Below, piece after piece: positions 1 to 10,700 of a DNA stretch of 64,000 bases. Origin of the DNA: WTGU01 sp965242855 (lineage in GTDB: Bacteria; Pseudomonadota; Alphaproteobacteria; UBA828); assembly GCA_965242855.1 (NCBI GenBank), contig OZ251509.1, positions 248,001 through 312,000 on the forward strand, read 5' to 3'. The notes under the pieces are model-generated. The model had not been told where the DNA came from. It saw only the letters and a program-made list of their open reading frames with translations, and did no database searches. The translations under genes and the position numbers were made by a program. Position 1 is the stretch's first letter. Every line of letters begins with the position of its first letter.

Positions 1-113
1 CACAGCAGGGTCAGCGCCGCCAGCAGCGCAAAGCCCCGGCGCGGCAGGGGGCCGCCCTCGCCGCCGGGCGGCGCGCCGGCGCGGCCCGGAGAAGACACCC
101 TCGATCGACGCAT
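1..113 (-). CDS. Possible N-terminus of a membrane or exported protein, cut by the window edge
   Basis: An open frame starts at an ATG on the minus strand (complement of 111-113) and runs off the left edge after 37 codons. The visible part is rich in Arg, Pro and Gly, followed by a hydrophobic stretch beginning RRGFALLAALTLL. This looks like the start of a signal anchor or first membrane segment after a basic, proline-rich cytoplasmic leader. It is divergent from the oxidoreductase at 309, which fits a shared regulatory interval. No family can be assigned from so little sequence. Confidence 0.35.
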   Translation of the reverse strand, partial: MRRSRVSSPGRAGAPPGGEGGPLPRRGFALLAALTLL

Positions 114-240
114 TGCCCGGTTGCGCGCGCCTCCGCCGACGCCCCGCCGCCCAGGGAGAGCGCGGCGGAAGGGCGCTCCCGACCCCGCCGCCATCTTCCC
201 GCTCCCCGCTCCCGCCCTCAAGGGCGCGCGTCCGGAATCG

Positions 241-278
241 AACGAACGTTTGTTTTATTTTCGCGGGGCGGCTAGGAT
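241..278 (+). promoter_or_regulatory. Promoter with overlapping palindromic operator upstream of the LLM oxidoreductase
   Basis: An imperfect 14-bp palindrome, AACGAACGTTTGTT (241-254, one mismatch between half-sites), overlaps a sigma70-like promoter: TTGTTT at 250-255, a 17-bp spacer, and TAGGAT at 273-278. The operator shape resembles sites bound by TetR/AcrR-family repressors. The regulator is not in this window. The local AT-richness stands out against the GC-rich surroundings. Confidence 0.45.
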
Positions 279-308
279 CGCGGGGACGGCGGCCGGAGCG
301 GCATCGAC

Positions 309-1409
309 GTGGGCGCGATCGAGATGGGCGCGATCGAATTCGGAACGGTCATCTCGGCGGTCGGGGAGCCGGGCGCGTCGGACGCGAGTCTCTACGCCGA
401 GGCCGGGGTGGACGCCGATTACGTCGCCGGGCTGGGCTACGATGCTCTGTGGGTGATCGAGCACCACTTCTCGGATTACTTCCCGACGCCGAGCCCGCTC
501 GTCATGCTGGCCCATCTGGCCGGGCGGCATCCCGACATCGATCTCGGGACCTGCGTCGTCGTCCTGCCCTGGTACAACCCGCTGCGGCTGGCTGGCGAGA
601 TCTCGATGGTGAGCCGGCTCAGCCGGGGCATGCTCCACATCGGCTTCGGGCGCGGCGTCGCCCGGCTCGAATACGACGCCTTCGGCATCGACATGGGCGA
701 GGCGCGGGCGCGCTTCCGCGAGGGGCGCGCGATCGTCGGAAAGGCGCTGGCGGGGGAGCCCTTCACCCATGACGGCGCGTTTTTCACCATCGACCGTCCG
801 GTCGGGCTGCGGCCGAAACCGGCGCTCGAGCGGATCAGGCTCTACGGCGCGACCAGCAGCCCGGAGACGGCGCTCATCATGGCCGGGCTCGACCTGCCCA
901 TGCTCCGGGTCTCGAACTTTCCCATGCACTGGCACGGCAGGGATTTCGCGCAGTGGGACGAGGCGACGCGCCGGCGCGGCGGCGCCACCGACGTCGCCCG
1001 GCCGATTCTGATCCACGCGGTCCTCGCGGACTCCGACGCCGAAGCGGACGCCCTCGCGAAGACGCATCTCTCGCGCTATTTCGAGAAGGTGGTCGAGCAT
1101 TACGAGGCGGACGCCGATCCCTGGAAGGCGTTCGAGGATTACAAGTCGTTCAGCAAGTTCATGGCCAACTCCAAGAAGCTGACGGACCCGGCGCACATGG
1201 GCCCCTGGCTCGACCTCCAGCTCGTCGGCACGGCCGAAACCGTGCGGCGGCGTCTCCAGGTCTATATCGATCTCGGCTTCAACCACTTCATCCTTCAGAA
1301 CGCCACCTACGGGATGCCGCGCGCCTATCGCCACGAGATGTGGGAGCGGTTCGCGCGCGACGTCGCCCCCTGGTTCGCGCCGGGCGGCGCGGAAGGCCGC
1401 CGAGCCTGA
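309..1409 (+). CDS. LLM-class (bacterial luciferase-like) flavin-dependent oxidoreductase
   Basis: The protein has about 366 residues and looks like a luciferase-like monooxygenase, a TIM-barrel enzyme that uses reduced FMN/F420-type flavin. Visible family features are the early IEHHFSDY segment, the substrate-side motif VLPWYNPLRLAGE, the SRGMLHIGFGRG glycine-rich segment typical of the flavin phosphate site, and the C-terminal NHFILQNATYG stretch. The substrate cannot be read from sequence; relatives are often annotated as alkanal or alkanesulfonate monooxygenase-like. GTG at 309 has GGAG 10 nt upstream. An ATG at 324 is an alternative, because the first five codons are nearly duplicated (VGAIE/MGAIE). 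The gene stands alone behind a palindromic operator and is followed by a repeat/hairpin that may terminate transcription. Confidence 0.85.
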   Translation: MGAIEMGAIEFGTVISAVGEPGASDASLYAEAGVDADYVAGLGYDALWVIEHHFSDYFPTPSPLVMLAHLAGRHPDIDLGTCVVVLPWYNPLRLAGEISMVSRLSRGMLHIGFGRGVARLEYDAFGIDMGEARARFREGRAIVGKALAGEPFTHDGAFFTIDRPVGLRPKPALERIRLYGATSSPETALIMAGLDLPMLRVSNFPMHWHGRDFAQWDEATRRRGGATDVARPILIHAVLADSDAEADALAKTHLSRYFEKVVEHYEADADPWKAFEDYKSFSKFMANSKKLTDPAHMGPWLDLQLVGTAETVRRRLQVYIDLGFNHFILQNATYGMPRAYRHEMWERFARDVAPWFAPGGAEGRRA

Positions 1410-1453
1410 CGGCGCCTGCCGGCCCCCTTCGGAGCGTCGTTCCCGCTTCGGAT

Positions 1454-1603
1454 CGTCATTCCCGCCCCCTTCCCCGTCATTCCCGCCTCCTTCCCCGTCA
1501 TTCCCGTCCCCTTCCCCGTCATTCCCGCCCCCTTCCCCGTCATTCCCGCGAAAGCGGGAATCTGTCTCAACGGTCCCTGGATTCCCGCTTTCGCGGGAAT
1601 GAC
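1454..1603. repeat. 21-bp minisatellite ending in a perfect 23-bp inverted repeat (REP-like)
   Basis: Units beginning CGTCATTCCCG occur at exact 21-bp spacing at 1454, 1475, 1496, 1517 and 1538; the interior drifts between CCCCCTTCCC, CCTCCTTCCC and TCCCCTTCCC. The fifth unit turns into the left arm (1539-1561) of a perfect inverted repeat whose right arm is 1581-1603, with a 19-bp spacer. The arms contain the ATTCCCGCGAAAGCGGGAAT palindrome, a common mobile-type intergenic palindrome in proteobacteria. The earlier units look like decayed or amplified copies of the left half. The hairpin could also act as a terminator between the oxidoreductase and the autotransporter. Confidence 0.8.
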
Positions 1604-1688
1604 GGAGGCATAGGGTCTTGACAGAAGGCAATGAAGTTATTTACGCGATGGTCTTGAGTGGCGTGGTTTTGGACCGGCTGGTTTATGG

Positions 1689-1775
1689 ATGGAGGTTCCA
1701 CGGATGATTGGAAGCTCTGACGGCGGAAGTTCCCCCCCCCCCCCCGCGTCGTGGATGACGGGAGGTTCGGCATGA
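1689..1775 (+). CDS. Short upstream ORF containing the poly-C tract, overlapping the autotransporter start
   Basis: An ATG-initiated frame of 28 codons (second ATG at 1704) reads through the C14 tract as consecutive prolines and stops at TGA 1773-1775. The stop overlaps the autotransporter ATG at 1772 in an ATGA arrangement. The two frames differ by two nucleotides. One extra C would therefore fuse this ORF in frame to the autotransporter, adding about 28 residues before its signal peptide. It may be a translational coupler or part of a slippage switch; it may also be chance. Confidence 0.3.
   Translation: MEVPRMIGSSDGGSSPPPPASWMTGGSA
1732..1745. repeat. C14 homopolymer upstream of the autotransporter start
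   Basis: Fourteen consecutive cytosines lie 26 bp upstream of the chosen autotransporter ATG (1772) and its GGGAGG ribosome binding site (1760-1765). Homopolymers of this length are classic slipped-strand sites controlling surface proteins in other bacteria. No comparable tract was noticed elsewhere in the window. Confidence 0.9.
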
Positions 1776-4700
1776 AGGCGCTGGGCGTTGCGGCGTTGGC
1801 GGCGGCGGCGGTGTTGCTGGCGCCGGGGGAGGCGCGGGCGCAAGCCCTTCTATGCGGGAACTCGAACGACGTCCGCTTGGACTGCCCGAATCGGGATTAT
1901 CCCGACGGCATCGTCTATGGCCTCGCGGGCGACAGCAGCAACATCAGCCACGGCGTCCCCCAGACGCTCAACCTCCTGGGCCACAGTTCCGGGCCGATCA
2001 CGCTCACGGCCGGCGCCCGGGGGATCGCCTTCGGCGCGCAAGCCAGCGGAGGGTCAGGCCTCACGTTGAACATCGGCGGCGCGACGGGCGGGACCGCCCA
2101 CGTCGTCAGATTCGTCCAGGGGACGAACTCGGTCTCCGGCATCGACCGGAACAACGGCATCTATATTTTGCGTACGGCCAACAACACCGGTGCGAGCACA
2201 ACGCTGAACGTGAGAGCCGGTGTGACCATCGGCACGATGGCCACGCCGATGAAGCAGCACGGCATCTTCCTCCGCCCGCACGCCGACCGCCCCTCCGCTG
2301 GCCGGGGCAACGCCGGCCTCACCCTCACCAACGCGGCGACCATCCATGCCGCCGGGCAGGGCATTCGGATAGTCCGGCAGATCGGGGGCACAAACGACGC
2401 GACCACCGTCACCAACACCGGCGCCCTCCACTCGGGCGTCGGCAACGCCGCCGCCACCGGCACCTACTTCGACCGGCCGCACGGCATCTACGTGCTGCAT
2501 GGGGGGACCCAATTCACCGGCTCGCTGACCGTCGACAACGACAGCGACATCACGGTGGGGGGCGCCTACACCGGCATCCTGCTGCGCTACTGGGGCGCCG
2601 GCGCCCTGAGCCTCGACAACAGCGGGGACATCGGCGCGGCGACGGGGCAGACGGCGAAGCAGGGCATCCAGTTCAACTTCTCGTACTGGGACAACCAGAG
2701 CGCCCAGGCCGTCACCCTCACGAACTCCGGCGACATCACGGCGTCCGACTTCGGCATCCGGCTCAAGAAGCTCTCGGGCGGCGACGTCGAGCTCACCAAT
2801 CGCGGCGCCATCACGGTGACGGGCGACGCGGCGCAACACCTGGGGCACGCCATCTATCTGGCGGAGGGCGTCACCTTCGGCGAGGGAAGAGCCTACGCCG
2901 CCAACAGCGGCGACGTCACCATCGACAACAGCGGCACCCTCAACTCGAAGAACCACGCCCTCTACGTCTACAGGGAAACGACGACGACGGGGAACGTGGC
3001 GGACGACTTCGAGCTCACCAACAGCGGCGCCATCACGTCGGAGGAAGGGGACGGCATCCGCATCCAGCGGCCCGACGGGACGGGCGATATGACGATCGAC
3101 AACAGCGGCGCCATCACGGCGGGGGTGAACGCCATCTGGATCGACGAGGTTCTGACGCCCGCGGCCACCGGTACCGTCTCCGTCACCCATTCCGCCGGCG
3201 CGCTTTCGGCGGGGCGGTCGGGCATCGTCGTCCAGGTGGCGTCCAGCAACACCGCCGCGACGGTGACGCCGCGCTCGTCGTCGGCCCCTCAGCCGCTGAT
3301 CGACGTCGCCTGGGGCGGCACGGCCTCGACCGGGGCGACCGCCCGCGGAACGACCGGGACCGCGGCCAGCGACGACGGCCGCTTCGCGGCGCCGCTCCCG
3401 CTGGACAACTTGCTCCCCCTCGACCAGGAGGCGGCGGCGGTGAAGGCGGTCGAGGGGACGCTCCACTACGGCGGGCCGGCGGGCATCGAGGCCTACGCCA
3501 TATCGTGGCGCGACGTGGTGGCGCAGGTGGCGAAGGGCGACGACCCGGGCGCGTTCGCGAACGCCGCGGCGCAACTGACGGCCGTGCCGACGGGCGCCAC
3601 CGCCGCCGACAACGCCTACGTCGCGCAGTTCCGGGCGGCGCTGGAGAACCCGGACCTGGAGCTCGCGACGCTGGTCTACAACGCCGTCAAGTCGGGCGCG
3701 TCCAGCCTGTCCGACCTGAGCGACGCGGACATCGTGACCTTCCTGCGCGTGAACAACGGCGGCAGACGGACCCTGCTGCGGAACGTCCTGGCGCTGGGCC
3801 TCTCGGACGACGAGAAGGCGATCCTGCGGGCGGTGGCGACGAACGACGGCGTGGACGCCGCGCTCACGGCCGCGGGCTTCACGGACGACACCTCGGACGA
3901 CGGCGACTACTGGAGCCTGGTGAAGGGGCTGCTGGACCGCTACAACGTCGGCGACATCCGCGTCAACGTGCGCAGCGGCTCCCTCGCCGCCTCGCGGGGC
4001 GACGGCATCCGCGCCTACTACGCGACGCCGAACGACGACAACGGCGCCATCGAGGTCACCATCGCCGCGGGCGCAAGCGTGTCCGGCGCCAAGGCGGGCG
4101 TCTACGTCGCCAACGCGGGCGGCGACGTGACGGTGGAGAGCGGCGGGACCATCCGGGGAGGAACCGACGGCATCCGGGTGATCAAGCCGGGGACTTCGGG
4201 CGACCTCACCATCACCACCACCGGCGGCTCGATCACCGCGACCTCCGGCGCCGGCATCCATCCGCAGGACAACGCCGGGCACACGGGGACGGTCACGGTC
4301 GTCAACGCCGGCGACGTCACGGGGGGCACCTGGGGCATTCTGGCCAACCGGCTCGGGGCGGGCACGGTGTCCGTCGCCAGCAGCGGCGGGACGGTGTGGG
4401 GCATGACCGAGCCCGGCATATTCGCGGCGAACAAGGCGGGCGACGCCAGCGACCTGTCGGTCGAGGTGACGGGCGGCGCGGTCCGGTCCTCGGGCCTGAA
4501 CAAGCACGCCCTCCATGCGCACAACCGGGGGACGGGCGACCTCTCCGTCACCCTCGGCACGGGCGCCGGGGCGATCTCGAAGCACGGCGCCGGCGTCTTC
4601 GCCGACCTCGGCAGCGCGTACTCGACCACCAGCCAGGTCGACGTCACCCAGAGCGGGCCGATCCAGGGGCGCACGGGGGTCTACGTCCGGGTGGCGCACG

Positions 4701-7700
4701 GGGCCACGGCGGCGACGCCGACGGCGCGGGCGGCGGGGGCGCAGCCGCTGATCGACGTGACGTGGACGGGGTCGTTCTCGCACGGGACGGCGGCCACGGT
4801 CGCCCCGAACGACGACGGCCGCTTCGCTGCGTCGAGCGTCGCGGAGGCGCTCTCCTTCGACCAGGAGGCGGCGGCGGTGAAGGCCCTGGAGGGGTCGCTG
4901 CGCTACGGCGGGGCGGCGGGGATCGAGGCGCACGCCCTGTCGTGGCGGGACGTCGTGGCGCAGGTGGCGAAGGGCGACGATCCGGGCGATTTCGCGGACG
5001 CCTCGGCGCAGCAGACGGCCGTGCCGGCGACCGCCACCGCCAGCGACAACGATTACGTCAAGCAGTTCAAGGCGGCGCTCGTCAACGCGGACCTCACGGT
5101 CGCGGGCGCGGTCCTGACCGCCATCGGGAGCACCGCCACGACCGCGGCCGGCGTGACCGACGCGGAGATCGTGGCGTATCTGCGGACGGACAGCGACGCC
5201 ACGAGGGCCCTGCTGCGGAACGTGCTGGCGCAGGGCCTCTCGGACAAGGAGAAGGCGGTGCTGCGGGCGGTGGCGACGAACGACGGCCTTTCCACGGCGC
5301 TCGCCGACGCGGACGCGGCCTTCTCCACCGCCTACAAGAACGCGGTGAACGCGCTGCTCAACCTCTACAACGTGGGGAACATCCGCGTCGCCATGAACGG
5401 CGGCTCCATCGCCGCCGCCCGCGGCGACGGCATCCGCGCCTACTACGCGACGCCCAACGCCAACAACGGCGACATCAGCGTCACCGTGGGCGCGGGCGCG
5501 AGCGTGACCGGCGGCAAGGCGGGCGTCTACGCCGCCCACGCGGGCGCCATCGAGGTCACCGTGGCCGCGGGCGCGAGCGTGACCGGCGGCACGGCAGGCA
5601 TCTACGTCGCCAATGCGAGCGACGGCCTGACGTTGGCCCGGAAGTACACCTACGGGTTCGCCATGGGCCAGGGCGCTACCGCCGACCAGGCCATAGCGGT
5701 GGCGGACAGCGGGGGGACTTCCCTGCTCGACCAGGTGGTCACCGTCGCCGGTACGGTGACCGGGGGGACGGACGCGGGGGTTCGCCTGAGCGGCGGCGCG
5801 GTCATCGTCATGGAGGGGGGCAAGGTGTACGCCGGCTCCTCGGGCGTGGGCGTGAAGGCGGACGGCGCGGCGCTGGTGTACGTGGACGGCGAGGTGCGGG
5901 GCGGCGCGGGGGGCGCTGCGGCGATTCACCTGAGCGGCGGCGGCGACGTCACGGTGGGCCTGAACGGGCGCGTGCGGGCCAACGGCGCCACCCACGCCAT
6001 CCAGAGCGACGGCTCCGGGACGGACCGGCTGACCCTGATCACCGACACCACGATCCCGTTCCGGGACGACTTGCTCGCCCAGGTGGACGGCTCCCTTTCG
6101 GGCATCGACAGCGCCCGTCTGATTGAGCACATGAACGGCGTGCCCACCGGTTACTCCCTGACGCTGGGGATCACCGGCGACGGCATGTTGGACACCAGCA
6201 AGTTTCCCTCGCGGCCCATATCGTATGACTGCACGGAGAACGGCCGCTGCATCCGCACCGGGGCGGGGACGATTTCGGACCGCCGCACGGGCGTCTACGC
6301 CGCGGTGGAGAGCGCCGGCGCGCGGGGGTCGCCCCAGCCGCTGCTCGACGTGATCTGGAGGGCGGCGTTCTCGCAAGGGACGGCCAGCGACGCGGGCCGC
6401 TTCGCGGCGGCGACCGCTCGGGACGCGCTCGTCTTCGACCGGGAGTCGGAGGCGGTGAAGGCGGCGGCGGCGACCATCCGCTGGGGGGCGCCGGCGGGGA
6501 TCGAGGCGCACGCCCTGTCGTGGCGCGAGGCGGCGGAGCAGGTGGCGAAGGGCGACGACCCGGGCGCGATCGCGAACGCGGCGGCGCAGACGACGCTGCT
6601 GGCGACGAGCGGCGCCGGTTCGCGAAGGGCGGCGATCCTGGCGCAGTTCCGGGCGGCGCTCGGCAACGCGGACCTCACGGTGGCGTCGGCGGTCCTGACC
6701 GCCATCGACAGCAGCGCGACGAGCGTGTCCGACCTGAGCGACGCGGAGATCGTGACGTATCTGAGCACGGACGACGCGCCCACGAGGGCCCTGCTGCGGA
6801 ACATCCTGGCGCAGGGCCTCTCGGACGCGGAGAAGGCGGTGCTGCGGGCGGTGGCGTCGGGTGACAGCACCGCTCTTACCGCCGCGCTCGACGACACGGG
6901 CGCGGGCTTCTCCAACGCCTACAAGACGGCGGTGCGGGCGCTGCTGGGCCGCAGCAACGCGGGCGACATCCGCGTCCGCATGGCGTCCGGCTCCATCGTC
7001 ACGCAGGGCGACGGCATCCGCGCCTACTACGCGACGGCGAACGCCAACAACGGCAGCATTTCCGTCACCGTGGCCGAAGGCGCGCGCGTGACCGCCGACC
7101 TGGCGGGCGTCTACGTCGCCAACGCGGGCGGCGCGGTCACGGTCGCCAACGACGGGATCGTCACGGCGGACGCCCACGGCATCCGGGTCGCGGACGCGGG
7201 CGGCGCGGTGACGGTCACCAACCGCGGGACCATCACGGCCGACGCCCACGGCGTCTACGTCGCGAACGCGGGCGGCGCCGTCGCGGTCACCAACGGCGGG
7301 ACCGTCACGGCGGACGGCTCCGACGCCCACGGCGTCTACGTCGCGGACGCGGGCGGCGCGGTGACGGTCACGGTCGCCGACAGCGGGACCGTCACGGCGG
7401 ACGGCTCGGACGCCTACGGCATCTACGTCGCGGACGCGGACGGCGCGGTGACGGTCACCAACAGCGGGACCGTCACGGCGGACGGCTCGGACGCCTACGG
7501 CATCTACGTCGCGGACGCGGACGGCGCGGTGACGGTCACCAACAGCGGGACCGTCGCGGCGGACGTCTACGGCATCCACGTCGCCAAGTCGGGGGCCTCG
7601 GGCGACGTCACCATCACCACCACCGGCGGCTCCATCGCCGTGACCGCCGACGCCGGCATCGGCATCTATCCGCAGGACAACCCCGGCCATACGGGCGCGG

Positions 7701-10700
7701 TCGCGGTCTCCAACGGCGGCGACGTCACGGCGCAGACCTGGGGCATCTACGCCAACCGGTCCGGCTCGGGCGCCGTCTCCGTCACCAACACCGGCGGGAC
7801 CGTGCTGGGCATGACCGAGCCCGGCATCTTCGCCGCGAACAAGTTGGACGACGCCAGCGCCGTGACGGTCAACGTGGATGGCGGAACGGTCCGGTCCGAG
7901 GGCCGGAACAAGCCGGCCATCCGTGCGTGGAACCGGGGGACGGGCGACCTCGACCTCACCATCGCCGCAGGCGCCACGGCCATCTCGAAGCACGCCGCCG
8001 GCATCTTCGCCACCCTCGACGACGCGGCCGGCAACCGGGTCGAGATCACCCAGGGCGGGATGATCCAGGGCCGCACGGGCGTCTACGCCCGGGTGGCGCA
8101 CGGGAGCACGGCCGAGACGGTGACGCCGCGGGAGGCGTCGGCCCAGCCGCTGATCTCCGTCACCTGGACGGGCGCGTTCTCGCACGGGACGCCGGCCGAC
8201 GTCGCCCAGAGCGACGACGGCCGTTTCTCGGCGGCGAGCGCTCGGGATGTGCTCACCTTCGACCGGGAGTCGGCGGCCATGGAGGCCGTCGGCGGGGACG
8301 GGTCGATCCGCTGGGGCGCGCCGGCCGGCGTCGAGGCGCAGGTCATGTCCTGGCTCGAAGCGGCGCGCGTCGTGGCGACGGGCGACGATCCGGGCGCGAT
8401 CGCGAACGCCGCGGCGCAGACGGCGCTGCTCGACACCGCTTCGACCGACCCGGACGTCAAGGCGCGGGCGGACGCCATCGTGGCGCAGTTCCGGGCGGCG
8501 CTCGGCAACGACGAGATCGCGGTTGCGAACGCGGTCATCACCGCCATCGGGAGCACCGCCACGACTGCGGCCGAGCTGACCGACACCGAGATCGTGACGT
8601 ACCTGAGCACGGACGACGAAGACACCAGAACCCTGCTGCGCAACGTGCTGGCGCAGGGCCTCTCGGACACGGAGAAGGCGGTGCTGGCGGCGGTGGCGAC
8701 GGGCGACGGCGTGGACGACGCGCTCACCACCGCGGGCTTCACGGACGACGACGCGGACGACGAGGACTACTGGAGCAAGGTGAAGGCGCTTCTCGACCGC
8801 TACAACGTGGGCGACATCCGCATCGCCATGACCGGAGGCTCCATCGACTCGCGCGGCGACGGCATCCGCGCCTACTACGCGACGCCGAACGCCAACAACG
8901 GCGGCATCAGCGTCACCGTGGCCGAAGGCGCGAGCGTGACCGGCGCCAGGGCCGGCGTCTACGTCGCCAACGCGGGCGAGGGCCTGCGCATCCCGAAGAG
9001 ATACGCGCCCTTGCCCATCCGGGGTCTGGCGGGCAACGCGGACGCGGGCGAGGACGACCTGATCGCCATCGGGAGCCTCAACGAGGATGGGGACGCCATC
9101 GCGACGCCCTACCTCAACCAGCGCGTCACCGTCGCCGGCACGGTGACCGGGGGGACGGACGCGGCGGTGCACCTCTCGGGCGGCGGCGCGGTCATCGTCA
9201 TGGAGGGAGGCAGGGTGCTTGCCGGCTCCTCGGGCGTCGCGATCCGGGTGAACGACCCGGGTCCGGCGCACCTGTTCATCGACGGCGAGGTGAGGGGCCG
9301 CGCGCCCGCGGAAGGCGAGGAACCCGCACCGGCGGCGGTGCATCTGACCGGCGGCGGCGGCGTCATCGTCGGCCTGAACGGGCGTGTCCAGGCCAACGGC
9401 GCCACCAATGCCATCCAGGGCGGCGATACCGCGGCGACCGAGGTGAGCGTGACCCTGGCCACCGGCGCGACCGCGTACCGGGACGTCGTGGACGCTCAGG
9501 TGGAAGGCTCCCTGAGGGGCATCGCAGGCGGCGCCGTCCTTCTCCGCGAGTACCGGGACGGCGTACCCACCGGTTACCCCCCCACCGGGGCGGAGGCGCT
9601 GACGATCACCGCCAGCGGCATGTTGAACACCAGCGGGCTTCCCCTGTCGCCGTGCCCCGATGGCCAACCCCGCGTCAACGGTGAGTGCCCGCCGCCGCCG
9701 GACCCGACGGGTCCAGGGACGGATACTCCGCCCCCAGGGACGGATACTCCGCCCCCGCCGAGGGGCGGGGACGGCGGGAGGATGACGCTCAAGTGCGAGG
9801 ATGCATGGGATCGTCGCTGCCGCTTGTACGAGGCGCTGCCTTCGATGCTGCTGGCGATGAACGACCTGCCTTCCTACGCGGAGCGGACGGCGGCACCGCG
9901 TGACGCGCGCGGCGGCTGGGCGCGCGTGGGGGCGGCGCGGGGCAAGTGGCAGGCGGAGAAGGAGACCACGGCCGGGACGCTCGCCTACGACCACCACCGG
10001 AGCATGGTGCACGCGGGCGCGGTCGATCTCATCAGCGAGGACACCCGGGTGGGGGCGTCGATGCACGCGCTTCGGGGCAAGGCGGAGATGGCCGGCGTGG
10101 GCTCGGTCAAGCTGAATGGCATGGGGGGCGGCCTCTCCGCCACCTGGCTGGCCGGGGGCTTCTACGTGGACGCGCAGGCGGCGATGACGGCGTACGAGGT
10201 CGAGGTCGAGTCGTACACGCACGGCAAGATGACGAAGGAGGACGTCTCGGGCGCGGGCTATGCGCTGGGCGTGGACGTGGGCAGGCGGATGCCCGTGGGA
10301 GGAATGTTCGTGACGCCGCGCGCGGGCTTGGTCTGGTCGAAGGTCGATCTGTCGGACTTCATGGACATGGAGAGGGCCGGCGGTCCGCGGGCGCGGGTAG
10401 CGCAGGAGGATGCGAGCAGCGTGAAGGGCCGCTTGGGGGTGATGCTGAAGACGGAGATGGGGTCGGGAGGTAGCGCGGTGTTCGGCGCGCTGGACGTGGA
10501 ACGGGAGTTTTCGGACGAGACGGCGGTGAAGGTCGGAGAGGAGACCCTGAAGACGGAGGTTCAGCCGATAGCGGTGCGTCTGGGCCTCGGAGGGGCGTTC
10601 AAGGTGGACGAAAACACCCTGTTGAGGGCGACGGCAGGCTACCGGACGAGCGGAAGCGGCATAACCGAATACAGCGGCGGACTGGAACTGCAGGTGCAGT

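Noticed and set aside
1454..1603. CRISPR-like array
   Set aside because: Period is 21 bp with no unique spacers between units; it is a minisatellite joined to a palindrome.
1852..6126. Long plus-strand frame overlapping the autotransporter in another phase
   Set aside because: Arg/Gly/His-rich, no domain; produced by the same repeats.
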